Shown in pieces: positions 1 through 9,463 of a DNA stretch of 64,000 bases (its first letter is position 1; each line of letters starts with the position of its first letter). Source of the DNA: Aromatoleum diolicum. Its GTDB lineage: Bacteria > Pseudomonadota > Gammaproteobacteria > Burkholderiales > Rhodocyclaceae. The notes beneath the pieces were generated by a model that had not been told where the DNA came from, made no database searches, and saw only the letters and a program-made list of their open reading frames with translations. The position numbers and the translations under genes are program-made. The stretch is from contig NZ_WTVQ01000025.1 in assembly GCF_012910955.1 (NCBI RefSeq), positions 1-64,000 of the forward strand. Direction: 5' to 3'.

Positions 1-799
1 CGAGCACGTTGAGGCGGCCACGGTGGGCCATGCCGATGACGATTTCCTGCGCACCGAGGCCACCGGCGACCCGGATCAGCTCGTCCATCGCGACGATCGT
101 CGATTCGCCGCCTTCGAGCGAGAAGCGCTTCTGGCCGACGTAGCGGGTGTGCAGATAGCGTTCCAGCGTCTCGGCGGCGGTGGTGCGCTCGAGGATGCGC
201 TTCTTCTTCGCCGCATCGAACTTGGGCGTCGCGCGCACGCTCTCGAGCCGGCTCTGGATCCAGCGCTTCTGCGCGATGTCGGCGATGTACATGTACTCGG
301 AGCCGACCGCGCCGCAGTAGGTCTGGCGCACCGCTTCGAGGATCTCGCGCAGGCTCGCGTGTTCGGTCGAGAAGCCGTGGAAGGAACCGGTGTTGAAGCT
401 GCGCGACAGGTCCGCTTCGGTGAAGCCGTAGTAGGACGGCTCGAGTTCCGCGATGTGCGGGCGCTCGGTGCGCTTCAAGGGGTCGAGGTTCGCCCAGCGG
501 TTGCCGAGGAAGCGGTAGGCGTTGATCAGTTGCAGCGTGCTGACCTGGAGCTTGTCGTCGCCTTCGGGGGCCACCGTGCGCACCGGGCCGCGCTTGGCCA
601 TCTCGGCGAAGGCCGCAATCACCGGGCCATGCGCCACGTCACGCACCACGGCGCCGCTTTGCGCCTGCAGCGCGTCGAAATACGCGCGCCACGTGTCCGA
701 CACCGACGCCGGGTCGGCAAGGTAATTCTCGTACTGCTCCTCGATGAACGGCGCATTCGTGCCGAAAAGATGAGAAGTCGATTTGTGCTGAGTCGTCAT
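1..799 (-). CDS. sucA: 2-oxoglutarate dehydrogenase E1 component, N-terminal part (runs off the window)
   Basis: Thiamine-diphosphate-dependent E1 subunit of the 2-oxoglutarate dehydrogenase complex, which decarboxylates 2-oxoglutarate in the TCA cycle and passes the succinyl group to the E2 lipoyl domain. Only the first 266 codons are inside the window. The protein starts MTTQHKSTSHLFGTN, continues with an N-terminal helical region typical of SucA (FIEEQYENYL, then PSYYGFTEADL) and reaches the conserved GMAHRGRLNVL segment at the window edge. The ATG is at 797-799. It follows gltA on the same strand, but a rho-independent terminator lies between them, so it probably has its own promoter. Identification is by recognisable family sequence; sucB and lpd would be expected beyond the edge. 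Confidence 0.95.
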   Translation of the reverse strand, partial: MTTQHKSTSHLFGTNAPFIEEQYENYLADPASVSDTWRAYFDALQAQSGAVVRDVAHGPVIAAFAEMAKRGPVRTVAPEGDDKLQVSTLQLINAYRFLGNRWANLDPLKRTERPHIAELEPSYYGFTEADLSRSFNTGSFHGFSTEHASLREILEAVRQTYCGAVGSEYMYIADIAQKRWIQSRLESVRATPKFDAAKKKRILERTTAAETLERYLHTRYVGQKRFSLEGGESTIVAMDELIRVAGGLGAQEIVIGMAHRGRLNVL

Positions 800-873
800 T
801 GTGTTGCCACCTGTTGTCTTGTTGCTCTGCCTTTTGGGCTATTCGGCGCTACAAAGCCCGGCATCTCCGATGG

Positions 874-908
874 AAAAACGGGATGGCCGCGTCAAACGAC
901 CATCCCGC
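874..908 (-). terminator. Rho-independent terminator of gltA
   Basis: Read on the minus strand, an 8-bp perfect stem (CGGGATGG with CCATCCCG, plus strand 879-886 and 900-907) is followed directly by five T residues (plus strand A874-878). It lies 45 bp beyond the gltA stop and upstream of sucA, so it should separate the sdh-gltA transcript from sucA. Confidence 0.8.
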
Positions 909-952
909 GGAGACTACTGCCGGGATTCCCTCCCGCCTCTATCCATCGTCTC

Positions 953-2248
953 TTACGGACGCTGGGTCAGATCCGGCACGCTACGACGCGCCGCGCCGAC
1001 GTACAGCTGACGCGGACGACCGATCTTGTATTCAGGATCGGTAATCATTTCTTCCCACTGGGTGATCCAACCCACAGTACGCGCAAGCGCAAAGATGCAG
1101 GTGAACATCGAAGTCGGGATACCCAGCGCCTTCTGCACGATGCCCGAATAGAAGTCAACGTTCGGATACAGCTTCTTCTCGACGAAGTACGGATCCTCCA
1201 GCGCTATCTTCTCGAGTTCCTTGGCCAGCTTGAACAGGCGATCGTTCTCAAGGCCCAGTTCGCCCAGCACTTCGGAACACACCTGGCCCATGAGTTTGGC
1301 ACGCGGGTCGAAGTTCTTGTACACACGGTGACCGAAGCCCATCAGCTTGAAGCTGTCGTTCTTGTCCTTCGCACGCTTGATGTACTCGCCAACGCGCGAG
1401 ACATCGCCGATCTCTTCCAGCATATTGAGGCAAGCCTCGTTCGCGCCACCGTGCGCCGGCCCCCACAGACACGCGATACCAGCCGAGATGCAGGCAAACG
1501 GATTCGCACCCGACGAACCGGCCAAACGCACCGTTGAGGTCGAGGCGTTCTGTTCGTGGTCAGCGTGCAGTGTAAAGATCGTATCGAGCGCACGAACCAG
1601 CACCGGGTTCGGTTCGTACTTCTCGCACGGAGTACCGAACATCATGTGCATGAAGTTCGCCGTGTAGTCGAGGTCGTTACGCGGATACATGAACGGCTGA
1701 CCGGTGTTGTACTTGTAGGCCATCGCAACGATGGTCGGCAGCTTGGCAATCAGACGGTTGATCGAAATGTTCCGATGTGCCGCATCGGAAAAGTCCATAG
1801 CTTCGTGGTAGAACGCCGACAGCGCGCCAACGACGCCGACCATAACAGCCATTGGATGCGCGTCACGACGGAAGCCCGTGTAGAACTTCGTCATCTGGTC
1901 GTGCAGCATCGTGTGGTTCTTGATCGTGGTCTCGAACTCGGTCTTCTGCGTTGCGTTCGGCAATTCGCCGTTCTTCAGAAGATAGGCCACTTCAAGGAAG
2001 TTGCACTTGTCGGCCAGCTGTTCGATCGGATATCCACGATACAGCAGTTCGCCCTTGTCACCGTCGATGAAGGTAATCGTGGACTTGCAGCTGGCGGTCG
2101 AGAGGAAACCCGAGTCATAGGTGAACAGACCGGTCTTGGCACCCAGCGTACGGATGTCAATGACATCATTACCGTGGGTGCCGGTCATCACCGGGAATTC
2201 GACGGCCTTGCCATCGACGGTTAGCGTTGCAGTGCGTTCAGTGCTCAT
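953..2248 (-). CDS. gltA: Citrate synthase
   Basis: Condenses acetyl-CoA and oxaloacetate to citrate, the entry step of the TCA cycle; cytoplasmic. 431 residues, the usual length of the Gram-negative hexameric type. Visible family motifs are [26 protein letters not shown] (with an active-site His), [14 protein letters not shown] (His and the CoA/oxaloacetate-binding Arg region) and FYSGIV containing the catalytic Asp. The N-terminal extension of the type II (NADH-sensitive) class is present. It sits 63 bp after sdhE on the same strand and ends before a terminator, so it may be the last gene of the sdh operon or have a weak promoter in that gap. Confidence 0.97.
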   Translation of the reverse strand: MSTERTATLTVDGKAVEFPVMTGTHGNDVIDIRTLGAKTGLFTYDSGFLSTASCKSTITFIDGDKGELLYRGYPIEQLADKCNFLEVAYLLKNGELPNATQKTEFETTIKNHTMLHDQMTKFYTGFRRDAHPMAVMVGVVGALSAFYHEAMDFSDAAHRNISINRLIAKLPTIVAMAYKYNTGQPFMYPRNDLDYTANFMHMMFGTPCEKYEPNPVLVRALDTIFTLHADHEQNASTSTVRLAGSSGANPFACISAGIACLWGPAHGGANEACLNMLEEIGDVSRVGEYIKRAKDKNDSFKLMGFGHRVYKNFDPRAKLMGQVCSEVLGELGLENDRLFKLAKELEKIALEDPYFVEKKLYPNVDFYSGIVQKALGIPTSMFTCIFALARTVGWITQWEEMITDPEYKIGRPRQLYVGAARRSVPDLTQRP

Positions 2249-2311
2249 AGGTCATCCCTTTTGCGTGCCCGTATTAACTACTAGCTCCCTGTAACGACCG
2301 TCCTGACCGGG

Positions 2312-2548
2312 TCAAGGCTGACCCAGCAGGCCGATCATCTCCTTCCAGCGGTCGTCGCTGCAGGGCTTGCTGCCATTGACCATGGCCCAAAGGTCATGGT
2401 CTTCACAGCGCAGCAAGTCCTCCAGATCCGCCAGTTGACCCTCTGTCAGACGGTCAAAGTCCCTCTCCAGAAAGCGTGCGAAGACAAGGTCGAGCTCAAG
2501 AAGAGCCCGACGACACTGCCAGCGCACGCGTCCCCGGTCGATGCTCAT
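2312..2548 (-). CDS. sdhE: FAD assembly factor SdhE
   Basis: Small cytoplasmic protein (78 residues) that promotes covalent flavinylation of SdhA. The chosen ATG (2546-2548) overlaps the sdhB stop as ATGA, which indicates translational coupling; an in-frame upstream start at 2617 would run 70 bp into sdhB and gives a polar, unconserved extension. The core matches the family: an RRxLLELD-like segment (CRRALLELDLVFARFLERDFD), followed by a helical acidic region ending LLRCEDHDLWAMVNG. The canonical RGxxE segment is modified here to a CRRALLELD form, so the motif is recognised by position rather than exact identity. Confidence 0.88.
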   Translation of the reverse strand: MSIDRGRVRWQCRRALLELDLVFARFLERDFDRLTEGQLADLEDLLRCEDHDLWAMVNGSKPCSDDRWKEMIGLLGQP

Positions 2549-3255
2549 ACTGCGCGGCTGACCATCATGTCCTTGATCTTGCCGATCGCGCGCGTCGGAT
2601 TCAGACTCTTCGGACACACATCAACACAGTTCATGATGCTGTGGCAACGGAACAGGCGATACGGATCCTCGAGGTTGTCGAGACGCTCGTTCGTCGCCTG
2701 GTCGCGTGTATCGGCAATAAAGCGGTACGCGGCCAGCAGTCCAGCCGGCCCCACAAATTTGTCCGGATTCCACCAGAACGACGGACAAGACGTGGAGCAG
2801 CACGCGCACAGGATGCACTCATACAAACCATTGAGCTCTTCGCGCTCTTCCGGCGACTGCAGGCGCTCACGCTCCGGCGGCGGGTTGTCGTTGATGAGGT
2901 AGGGCTTGATCGAGTGATACTGCTTGAAAAACTGCGTCATATCGACGATCAGATCGCGGATCACGGGCAGGCCCGGCAGCGGACGCAGCACGACCGGTTG
3001 CGGCAGGCTGTCGATATCGGTCAAACATGCCAGACCATTCTTGCCATTGATGTTCATTGCGTCCGAACCGCACACGCCTTCGCGGCACGAACGACGGAAA
3101 GAAAGCGAGTCATCCTTGGCCTTCAGGCGCACCAGCGCATCGAGCAGCTTCTTGTCCGAAGCTTCGAGCTCGACGGTGATGTCCTGCATGTAGGGCTTTT
3201 CGTCGCGATCGGGATCGTAACGGTACATCTTGAATTGAACGGTACGCTTGCTCAT
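2545..3255 (-). CDS. sdhB: Succinate dehydrogenase iron-sulfur subunit
   Basis: Electron-transfer subunit of respiratory complex II, carrying electrons from the SdhA flavin to the membrane quinone site. 236 residues. The N-terminal plant-type ferredoxin domain has the [2Fe-2S] cysteines in CREGVCGSDAMN plus a downstream Cys (GLAC). The C-terminal half has CILCACCSTSCP and CHSIMNCVDVCP, which supply ligands for the [4Fe-4S] and [3Fe-4S] clusters. It lies 19 bp after sdhA and overlaps sdhE by 4 bp. Confidence 0.98.
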   Translation of the reverse strand: MSKRTVQFKMYRYDPDRDEKPYMQDITVELEASDKKLLDALVRLKAKDDSLSFRRSCREGVCGSDAMNINGKNGLACLTDIDSLPQPVVLRPLPGLPVIRDLIVDMTQFFKQYHSIKPYLINDNPPPERERLQSPEEREELNGLYECILCACCSTSCPSFWWNPDKFVGPAGLLAAYRFIADTRDQATNERLDNLEDPYRLFRCHSIMNCVDVCPKSLNPTRAIGKIKDMMVSRAV

Positions 3256-3274
3256 TTCGATATTTCTCCGGCGC

Positions 3275-5068
3275 TCAGTAGGTGCGCTTGGCGAGTGCGA
3301 TGGGCTCGACTTCCTGCGACAACGGCTTCATGGTGACCGGCTTGTATTCAAGCCGGTTGCCGTCGCGGTACCACAGGGTGTGTTTGAGCCATTCGTTGTC
3401 ATTGCGGCCGTTGGGGAATTCCGCCGTATCCGGGGCATCGTCGCGCACATGCGCACCACGCGACTCCTTGCGGGCCTCGGCCGAGACAATCGTGGCCTTG
3501 GCGACTTCGATGAGATTGTCCAGCTCCAGGGCTTCCATCCGCGCGGTATTCCAGACCTTGGACTTGTCCTTGATCTCGGTTCGCTTCGCACGCTCGGCAA
3601 CTTCGAGGATTCGCGTGACGCCTTCCTTGAGGAGGTTGTCGAAACGGAACACGCCGGCATGCTTCTGCATCGTGCGGCGCATCTCCAGACCGACTTCATG
3701 GACGCTCTCGCCACCAGTCTGCCCTTCGAGCCGCGCGAGGCGCGCGAGCGACGCGTCGGCCGCGTCGGCAGGCAGCGGCTTGAGCTCGAGGGCGCCGCGC
3801 TTGTAGTCCTCAACGACCGTTTCACCCGCCGACTTGCCGAACACCAGCAGATCGAGCAGCGAATTCGTACCGAGACGGTTGGCGCCGTGCACCGACGCGC
3901 ATGCGCATTCGCCGGCCGCGTAGAAGCCGGACACCGGGGCATTCGGATTGCCGTCCTTCGGCGCCACGACCTGACCCTTGTAGTTCGTCGGGATGCCGCC
4001 CATCTGGTAATGCGCAGTCGGCACCACCGGAATCGGCGCCTTGATCGGGTCCACGCCTGCGAACTGGATCGCGATCTCGCGGATGCCGGGCAGCCGCTTC
4101 ATGATCGTCTCGGGCGACAGATGGGTGATGTCGAGCAGGACGTGATCCTTGTCCGGTCCGCAGCCGCGGCCTTCATTGATCTCGGTCGTCATCGCGCGCG
4201 ACACGACGTCGCGCGAGGCCAGATCCTTCAGGTTCGGCGCGTAGCGCTCCATGAACCGTTCGCCCGAGCCATTACGCAGGATGCCGCCCTCGCCTCGCAC
4301 GCCTTCGGTGATCAGCACGCCCGCACCGAACACGCCGGTCGGGTGGAACTGCCAGAACTCCATGTCCTCAAGTGGTACGCCGGCACGTGCGGCCATGCCC
4401 AGACCATCGCCAGTGTTGATGAAGGCGTTGGTGGAGCTGTGGAAAATCCGGCCGGCACCGCCGGTGGCGAAGATCGTCGCCTTCGCGTGGAAGATGCTGA
4501 CTTCGCCGGTCTCCAACTCCATCGCCGTCACACCGAGCACATTTCCATCAGCATCACGAATCAGGTCCAGCGCCATCCATTCAACGAAAAACTGGGTGTT
4601 CGCGCGTACATTGCGCTGGTACAGCGCGTGCAGCATCGCGTGACCAGTCCGGTCGGCCGCGGCACAGGAGCGCGACACGGGCGACTGGCCGTAATTCTGC
4701 GAGTGACCACCGAACGGACGCTGATAAATTTTGCCGTTGTCGGTACGATCGAACGGCATCCCGTAGTGTTCGAGCTCGACGACGACTTCGTTCGCCTTGC
4801 GGCACATGAATTCGATCGCATCCTGGTCACCCAGCCAGTCCGACCCCTTAACGGTGTCGTACATATGCCAATGCCAGTTGTCCTCGGTCGAATTGCCGAG
4901 TGACGCGGCAACACCACCCTGAGCGGCGACCGTATGCGAACGTGTCGGAAACACCTTGGTCAGCACGGCGGTCTTGAGGCCGGACTCGGAAAGTTGCAGG
5001 GCCGCGCGCAGGCCGGCACCGCCGGCACCCACGATAACCGCGTCAAAAGTACGCTTAGCGACGTTCAC
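3275..5068 (-). CDS. sdhA: Succinate dehydrogenase flavoprotein subunit
   Basis: Catalytic subunit of complex II, oxidising succinate to fumarate at the cytoplasmic face of the membrane. It has an FAD-binding [11 protein letters not shown] dinucleotide fold near the N-terminus, the SHTVAAQGG segment with the His that is covalently flavinylated, HPTG and the substrate/catalytic regions, and a C-terminal flavoprotein domain. Start choice: a GTG at 5066-5068 gives the conserved beginning (M)[10 protein letters not shown] and has GGAG nine bases upstream; the alternative ATG at 5081-5083 lies inside that ribosome-binding site and inside sdhD. With the GTG start the protein has 597 residues and does not overlap the sdhD stop (5071-5073). 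Confidence 0.96.
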   Translation of the reverse strand: MNVAKRTFDAVIVGAGGAGLRAALQLSESGLKTAVLTKVFPTRSHTVAAQGGVAASLGNSTEDNWHWHMYDTVKGSDWLGDQDAIEFMCRKANEVVVELEHYGMPFDRTDNGKIYQRPFGGHSQNYGQSPVSRSCAAADRTGHAMLHALYQRNVRANTQFFVEWMALDLIRDADGNVLGVTAMELETGEVSIFHAKATIFATGGAGRIFHSSTNAFINTGDGLGMAARAGVPLEDMEFWQFHPTGVFGAGVLITEGVRGEGGILRNGSGERFMERYAPNLKDLASRDVVSRAMTTEINEGRGCGPDKDHVLLDITHLSPETIMKRLPGIREIAIQFAGVDPIKAPIPVVPTAHYQMGGIPTNYKGQVVAPKDGNPNAPVSGFYAAGECACASVHGANRLGTNSLLDLLVFGKSAGETVVEDYKRGALELKPLPADAADASLARLARLEGQTGGESVHEVGLEMRRTMQKHAGVFRFDNLLKEGVTRILEVAERAKRTEIKDKSKVWNTARMEALELDNLIEVAKATIVSAEARKESRGAHVRDDAPDTAEFPNGRNDNEWLKHTLWYRDGNRLEYKPVTMKPLSQEVEPIALAKRTY

Positions 5069-5070
5069 GC

Positions 5071-5418
5071 TCACAGCCTCCAAAGAATCTGGGCAGCCCA
5101 GCCGGCATAGCCGACGAGCAGGAAGATCGTTACAACATGCAGGGCCAGACGAACGCCGACCGGCTTGATGTAATCCATGAAAATGTCACGAATCCCGATC
5201 CAGGCGTGATAGAACAGCGCCAGGAAAAAGAGGAAGGTGAAGAAGCGCACAATGCCGTTGCGGAACAGACCAGACCATGCCTGGTAGTTCATTTCGGGCA
5301 GACCAAGCGCCGCGGCTGCAAACAGGATCGTGAAGACCACCATGAAGACGGCGGTGGCGCGCTGTGCAATCCAGTCGCGCAAGCCGTAGTGAGCGCCAAC
5401 CACGATACGCTTTACCAT
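5071..5418 (-). CDS. sdhD: Succinate dehydrogenase membrane anchor subunit SdhD
   Basis: Hydrophobic 115-residue subunit with three membrane helices (about residues 20-38, 58-77 and 91-112) that anchors complex II with SdhC and contributes to the heme b and quinone sites. The segment [16 protein letters not shown] is the family signature, with His, Arg and Asp in the expected spacing. It overlaps sdhC by 7 bp, so the two anchors are translationally coupled. Confidence 0.94.
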   Translation of the reverse strand: MVKRIVVGAHYGLRDWIAQRATAVFMVVFTILFAAAALGLPEMNYQAWSGLFRNGIVRFFTFLFFLALFYHAWIGIRDIFMDYIKPVGVRLALHVVTIFLLVGYAGWAAQILWRL

Positions 5419-5801
5419 AGCTTCACCCCGATCAGGACGGTGAGCGCGATGCTCACGATCAGCACGATACGCGAGCTGTTACGAGCGGCCGGGAGATCCA
5501 GCCCCTTGTGCAGGTCGAGCAGCAGAAAACGGATACCTGCGCAGAAATGATGCATGTATGCCCACAGCAGTCCCAACAGCAGAAGCTTGACGAGCGGATT
5601 GCCAACCACACTCTGGTATGTCGCGAACGACTCGGGCGAACCAAGACTGCGATCGAATAGGAACAACAAGAACGGCAGCATCAGGAACAAGCCCGCGCCG
5701 CTGACCCGATGAAGAATGGAAACGAAACCCGGCAGCGGGAGCCGGATTTCGTGCAGCGCCAGGAATTTGGGCCGCTGCTTGCGCACTATGGCTTCTGACA
5801 T
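5412..5801 (-). CDS. sdhC: Succinate dehydrogenase cytochrome b556 subunit SdhC
   Basis: First gene of the operon; 129 residues with three predicted membrane helices. The signature LPLPGFVSILHRVSGAGLFL contains the Ser/Arg quinone-site region, and HHFCAGIRFLLLD has the His expected to ligate heme b. Together with SdhD it anchors complex II and transfers electrons to ubiquinone. A TATAAT box on the minus strand at 5867-5872 lies about 65 bp upstream. Confidence 0.95.
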   Translation of the reverse strand: MSEAIVRKQRPKFLALHEIRLPLPGFVSILHRVSGAGLFLMLPFLLFLFDRSLGSPESFATYQSVVGNPLVKLLLLGLLWAYMHHFCAGIRFLLLDLHKGLDLPAARNSSRIVLIVSIALTVLIGVKLW

Positions 5802-5866
5802 ATTGTTTTACCCCTCGATGAGCGACGGTTTCCCGACGCGGTTCTCCCAGATTGCAAAGAGCCGGA

Positions 5867-5872
5867 ATTATA
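5867..5872 (-). promoter_or_regulatory. Probable -10 element of the sdhC operon
   Basis: On the minus strand the sequence reads TATAAT, which stands out in GC-rich DNA and lies about 65 bp before the sdhC ATG, between gntR and sdhC. No good -35 is visible 17 bp further upstream, so the promoter may need an activator. This is a sequence-only prediction. Confidence 0.5.
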
Positions 5873-5908
5873 TACGCTGAACGCGCCCCGGCCGAGGCTT
5901 CGAGCCCT

Positions 5909-6637
5909 TCAGTTCAGCTCATTCAGATAAAAATGCTCAGCAGTCGAATACAGGCCGCGCCGCCACTCCACTGGCCTGTCACCATAGGTGTAGGTAACCC
6001 GCTCAACCGACAGCAGCGGCGTCCCCTCGGCAACTTTGAGCGTTTCGCTGGTGGAACGGTCAGCCGCCACCGCGCGAATACGTTCCTGGGCGCGAATCAT
6101 GCGCAAACCGAAGCGCGTCTCGAACAAGCTGTAAAGCGACCCGTTCCAGCTTTGAAGCACTTCGAGTGTCAGGCCCTGAAAAATCTCGCCGGGCAGATAG
6201 ATCTCATCGATGACCACCGGCTTTTGCGCAAATCTGAGTAATCGACGCACGATGATGATTGGGGCCCCCTGCTCGACCCCGAGCATGCGCGACGCCTCCT
6301 GCCCCGCCTTCGCACGCCAGCAGTCCATTGGAACACTTTGAGGATGGGCGAGATCACCGTCCATCGGCACCAGCCGCAAGAATCGGAACAAGGCTCGCGG
6401 GTCATTGTGCGAGGCCACAAAAGTACCCTTGCCCTGCTTGCGCACGAGAAGATTTTCCGCTGCCATCTCGTCAATGGCCTTGCGCACTGTTCCTTGAGAA
6501 ACACTGAATCGCGAGGCCAATTCCTGCTCGCTCGGAATCACCTGACCGGGACGCCACTCCCCCGACTCAAGCGCCTGGAGAATCAGACTCTTGATCTGCC
6601 GGTAGAGCGGACTGAATGTGGGGGATTCCTGAGCCAT
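5909..6637 (-). CDS. GntR-family transcriptional regulator (HutC/UTRA type)
   Basis: DNA-binding regulator of 242 residues. The N-terminal winged helix-turn-helix (about residues 10-75) contains SEQELASRFSVSQGTVRKAIDEM followed by the wing LLVRKQGKGTFVA. The C-terminal half is a UTRA ligand-binding domain (for example PVVIDEIYLPGEIF and a closing VERVTYTYGDRPVEWRRGLY). The ATG at 6635-6637 is preferred over a GTG at 6643. It lies between the sdh operon and the divergent mdh, so a TCA-cycle intermediate is a likely effector, but that is inferred from position. A perfect palindrome at 6685-6700, upstream of its start, is a candidate operator for itself and mdh. Confidence 0.9.
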   Translation of the reverse strand: MAQESPTFSPLYRQIKSLILQALESGEWRPGQVIPSEQELASRFSVSQGTVRKAIDEMAAENLLVRKQGKGTFVASHNDPRALFRFLRLVPMDGDLAHPQSVPMDCWRAKAGQEASRMLGVEQGAPIIIVRRLLRFAQKPVVIDEIYLPGEIFQGLTLEVLQSWNGSLYSLFETRFGLRMIRAQERIRAVAADRSTSETLKVAEGTPLLSVERVTYTYGDRPVEWRRGLYSTAEHFYLNELN

Positions 6638-6684
6638 GCGCACATTTCATCACAAAAAAATTGAAGCGTCCATCGCCTGTCTCA

Positions 6685-6700
6685 TGTCTTATATAAGACA
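6685..6700. promoter_or_regulatory. Perfect 16-bp palindrome, candidate GntR operator
   Basis: TGTCTTATATAAGACA is its own reverse complement. It lies between the divergent gntR and mdh genes, 11 bp before the mdh -35 box, and on the minus strand covers an AT-rich stretch where a gntR -10 could lie. GntR-family regulators bind short palindromes of this size. Assignment to the neighbouring regulator is inferred from position. Confidence 0.65.
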
Positions 6701-6711
6701 CTGGACGTTCA

Positions 6712-6740
6712 TTGACATCATCGGGACTTGCTTCTACCAT
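6712..6740 (+). promoter_or_regulatory. Sigma70-type promoter of mdh
   Basis: A perfect -35 box TTGACA at 6712-6717 is followed after 17 bp by TACCAT at 6735-6740. The predicted start near 6747 gives a leader of about 110 bases before the mdh ATG. Confidence 0.75.
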
Positions 6741-6750
6741 CTTTTAGCCC

Positions 6751-6790
6751 CGGCGACTGGCTTCGGCCAGTCTCCCCGAGTCGAACGCCG
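6751..6790 (+). other. Stem-loop in the mdh leader with a cUUCGg tetraloop
   Basis: GACTGGC (6755-6761) pairs perfectly with GCCAGTC (6766-6772) around a TTCG loop closed by C-G, an exceptionally stable RNA tetraloop. CGGCG (6751-6755) and CGCCG (6786-6790) could form an alternative outer stem. No T-run follows, so it is not a standard terminator; a stabilising or regulatory 5' structure is more likely. Confidence 0.55.
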
Positions 6791-6858
6791 AGCAGCAATC
6801 GCGGGCGCAAGATCGATTATTCATACCGTCTTCAATTCGCTTTAGAGGGAGTACTCAA

Positions 6859-7848
6859 ATGAGCAAAGCCCCCGTGCGCGTCGCCGTCACTGGTGCCGCC
6901 GGTCAGATCGGCTACAGCCTGCTGTTCCGCATTGCCAGCGGCGAAATGCTGGGCAAAGACCAGCCCGTGATCCTGCAACTGCTCGATCTTCCCCAAGCCC
7001 AGAAGGCGGTCAAGGGCGTAATGATGGAGCTGGAAGACTGCGCCTTCCCGCTGCTCGCCGGCATGGTTGCGACGGACGATCCGAACGTCGCATTCAAGGA
7101 CGCCGACTACTGCCTGCTCGTCGGCGCCCGCCCGCGCGGCCCCGGCATGGAGCGCGCTGACCTGCTGACTGCCAACGGCGCGATCTTTACCGTGCAGGGC
7201 AAGGCCATCGCCGAAAACGCCAAGGAGACCGTGAAGGCGCTGGTTGTGGGCAACCCGTGCAATACCAACGCCTACATCGCTGCCGCCGCCGCGAAGAAGG
7301 TTGGCCGCACCAATCCGAACAACTATCACGGCATGCTGCGACTGGACCACAACCGTGCCCTGTCGCAACTCGCAGCCAAGACCGGCCGTGCGGTTGCCAG
7401 CCTGAAGAAGATGGTTGTGTGGGGCAACCATTCGCCCACCATGTATGCCGACTATCGCTTCTGCACCTCCAATGGCGACTCGGTCAAGGCACTGGTCAAT
7501 GACCACGCCTGGAACAACGACGTGTTCCTGCCGACCGTCGGCAAGCGCGGCGCGGCGATCATCGACGCACGCGGCCTGTCTTCCGCGGCCTCGGCGGCCA
7601 ATGCCGCGATCGACCACATGCATGACTGGGCGCTCGGCTCCGATGACTGGGTGACCATGGGTGTCCCCTCCGACGGCTCCTACGGCATCCCGGCCGGCGT
7701 CGTGTTCGGCTTCCCGTGCGAGTGCAAGAATGGCGAATTCAAGATCATCCAGGGTCTTGAGATCGACGAGTACTCCCGCGAGAAGATCAACAAGACCCTG
7801 GGCGAACTAGAAGACGAACGTGCCGCCGTTGCGGACATGCTGAAGTAA
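6859..7848 (+). CDS. mdh: Malate dehydrogenase
   Basis: NAD-dependent oxidation of malate to oxaloacetate in the TCA cycle; cytoplasmic. 329 residues, the cytosolic-type bacterial MDH. The N-terminal Rossmann motif is [20 protein letters not shown]; the substrate loop [16 protein letters not shown] carries the Arg residues; the catalytic His lies in [13 protein letters not shown]; and VGNPCNTNA is the NAD/Asn segment. GAGGGAG lies 8-9 bases before the ATG. It is transcribed alone from its own promoter and ends at a strong terminator, divergent from the GntR regulator. Confidence 0.98.
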   Translation: MSKAPVRVAVTGAAGQIGYSLLFRIASGEMLGKDQPVILQLLDLPQAQKAVKGVMMELEDCAFPLLAGMVATDDPNVAFKDADYCLLVGARPRGPGMERADLLTANGAIFTVQGKAIAENAKETVKALVVGNPCNTNAYIAAAAAKKVGRTNPNNYHGMLRLDHNRALSQLAAKTGRAVASLKKMVVWGNHSPTMYADYRFCTSNGDSVKALVNDHAWNNDVFLPTVGKRGAAIIDARGLSSAASAANAAIDHMHDWALGSDDWVTMGVPSDGSYGIPAGVVFGFPCECKNGEFKIIQGLEIDEYSREKINKTLGELEDERAAVADMLK

Positions 7849-7875
7849 GCGCACCAAGACTTTCCGGCAAGCAAG

Positions 7876-7905
7876 GGCCGCGGCATGATGCCGCGGCCTT
7901 TTTTT
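7876..7905 (+). terminator. Rho-independent terminator of mdh
   Basis: A near-complete inverted repeat (GGCCGCGGCAT with ATGCCGCGGCC, 7876-7898) is followed by seven T residues (7899-7905). It lies 28 bp after the mdh stop and separates mdh from the next gene. Confidence 0.93.
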
Positions 7906-7958
7906 CGCACGCGGAATTCAGCAGAATTACGCGATACAAACCAACACGGATACCCCAT

Positions 7959-8942
7959 ATGCAGCACCCTGCCGACGTTCTGTTTGCTGGCGAGAAACCG
8001 TTCCCGATATTGCCCGCGGTGGATCATTACGCCGGCTCGGAAAAATTGATGAGAAAGGCGCTGGCCCTTCAGCACGAACTCGGACCGATTTTCGATATTA
8101 CCTGTGATTGCGAGGACGGCGCACGCGCCGGCGCTGAGGCTGAGCACGCGGCGATGGCCGCCGAAGTGGTGCTCTCCGCCGATAACCATTTCGATCGTGT
8201 CGGTGTGCGCATTCACGACATCACTCACTCGCACTGGCGAAAGGATCTGGAAATTCTGGTCGGCAAGGCGGGGCAGCGGCTGGCCTTCGTCACCCTACCC
8301 AAGGTACGCTCGACGAGTGATGCGCTCGAACAGATTACCGCACTGAGGGCCAGTGAAGCCGACAACGGGATCACGCGGCCAATACCTGTCCACATTCTCA
8401 TCGAAACCCATGGTGCCTTGCGCGAAGTATGGGGAATCGCCGCCCTCTCCGGCGTCGAGTCACTCGATTTCGGGCTGATGGATTTCGTGTCGGCTCATCA
8501 TGGCGCGATTCCAGGAGCCGCGATGACAAGCCCCGGGCAATTCACACACCCTCTTGTTGCCCGCGCGAAAGCGGAGATCGCGGCTGCAGCCTTGGCTAAC
8601 GGCGTCGTGCCGTCCCATAACGTCACGACGGAACTTAAGGACATCGAGTTTATCCGCCGCGACGCCGAACGTGCCCGGCGTGAGTTCGCCTATCTGCGGA
8701 TGTGGAGCATCCATCCGAATCAGATCAAACCGATTGTCGAGGCAATGCGCCCCGATTTTTCCGAGGTCGAAGCCGCAAGTGGAATTCTGATCAGCGCGCA
8801 GGACGCAGACTGGGGCCCAATCCAGTATCGGGGGAAATTGCATGATCGGGCGTCATACCGGTACTACTGGGAGTTGCTGCGGCGGGCGCGGACTACAGGA
8901 ATGTCCGTCGACCTCGAATCGGAGCAACGGTTTTTCTCTTGA
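7959..8942 (+). CDS. CoA-ester lyase of the HpcH/HpaI (citrate lyase beta-like) family
   Basis: 327 residues with the TIM-barrel signature of CitE/malyl-CoA lyase-like enzymes: a metal and substrate segment DITCDCEDGARAG, RIHD, LPKVRS, the conserved IHILIETHGALREV with a catalytic-type Glu, FGLMDF and a C-terminal MWSIHPNQIKPI. These enzymes cleave or hydrolyse CoA thioesters of malate-like acids. It is a divergent member in which the usual LE(D/G)xxxxE region reads CEDGA, so the exact substrate cannot be given. Proximity to mdh, sdh and gltA suggests TCA-linked dicarboxylate metabolism. The mdh terminator implies separate transcription. Confidence 0.8.
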   Translation: MQHPADVLFAGEKPFPILPAVDHYAGSEKLMRKALALQHELGPIFDITCDCEDGARAGAEAEHAAMAAEVVLSADNHFDRVGVRIHDITHSHWRKDLEILVGKAGQRLAFVTLPKVRSTSDALEQITALRASEADNGITRPIPVHILIETHGALREVWGIAALSGVESLDFGLMDFVSAHHGAIPGAAMTSPGQFTHPLVARAKAEIAAAALANGVVPSHNVTTELKDIEFIRRDAERARREFAYLRMWSIHPNQIKPIVEAMRPDFSEVEAASGILISAQDADWGPIQYRGKLHDRASYRYYWELLRRARTTGMSVDLESEQRFFS

Positions 8943-9463
8943 GCAGTGAAGGGTTTCGGGTTTGTCCTCGATACCCGCTCCGGCGACACCGCATCATCAC
9001 GAGCCAAGCCTACGTGCGGCCGCGCTGCACGCAGCATCACCCGCCAGCATCCTTCTCACCCGCCGGCATCCTTCTCGCCAGCCACGCCAAGCGAGCCAGG
9101 CAGGCCTCTACCCCTTCACCCCACGGGAGCAACAATCGATACCGACAGGCTGATCGTGCTGATCGCGGGCAGGGGCCGGGCGCCATGGATTCGGCGCTGC
9201 GCCGATTTCAGACAGCCACGCTTTCCACTGATCGTCCCGCTTGCACTCCATGCTCCCAGAGCCGACCACCCCTGAAAGCACACAGAAAGCTGTTGGCCCG
9301 CAACCTCGGCAGGTTTATTCGTACTCATGTTTCATCCCCGTATGGATAACACCACCAAGCAAAACCTACACCAGATGAGTATCACGCCATACGGCAAACA
9401 TGCGGGCGGATGCACGCCAACGCACGACGAAAACCAGGCGACTGCCTCACAAAATCGACAACA
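8943..9463. other. Gene-free stretch between the CoA-ester lyase and infA
   Basis: No convincing coding region was found. Short overlapping frames exist on both strands but have no family resemblance, and several have low-complexity content. The only structure seen is a 19-bp tandem duplication at 9040-9077 (two copies differing at two positions). No terminator with a T-run is apparent for either flanking convergent gene. Confidence 0.5.

Noticed and set aside
23-1537. 504-codon plus-strand open frame opposite sucA and gltA
   Set aside because: It is antisense to two strongly conserved TCA genes and its translation is Arg/Val/His-rich without any family pattern, a usual shadow in GC-rich DNA.
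3248-4903. 551-codon plus-strand frame opposite sdhA
   Set aside because: Antisense shadow of a conserved gene, with no recognisable domain.
9040-9077. 19-bp tandem duplication
   Set aside because: Only two copies with two mismatches; too short to be a CRISPR or functional repeat array.
9116-9328. 70-codon minus-strand frame in the gap before infA
   Set aside because: It has an ATG with a weak purine stretch upstream, but the sequence is compositionally simple and unlike any family; not enough to call a gene.
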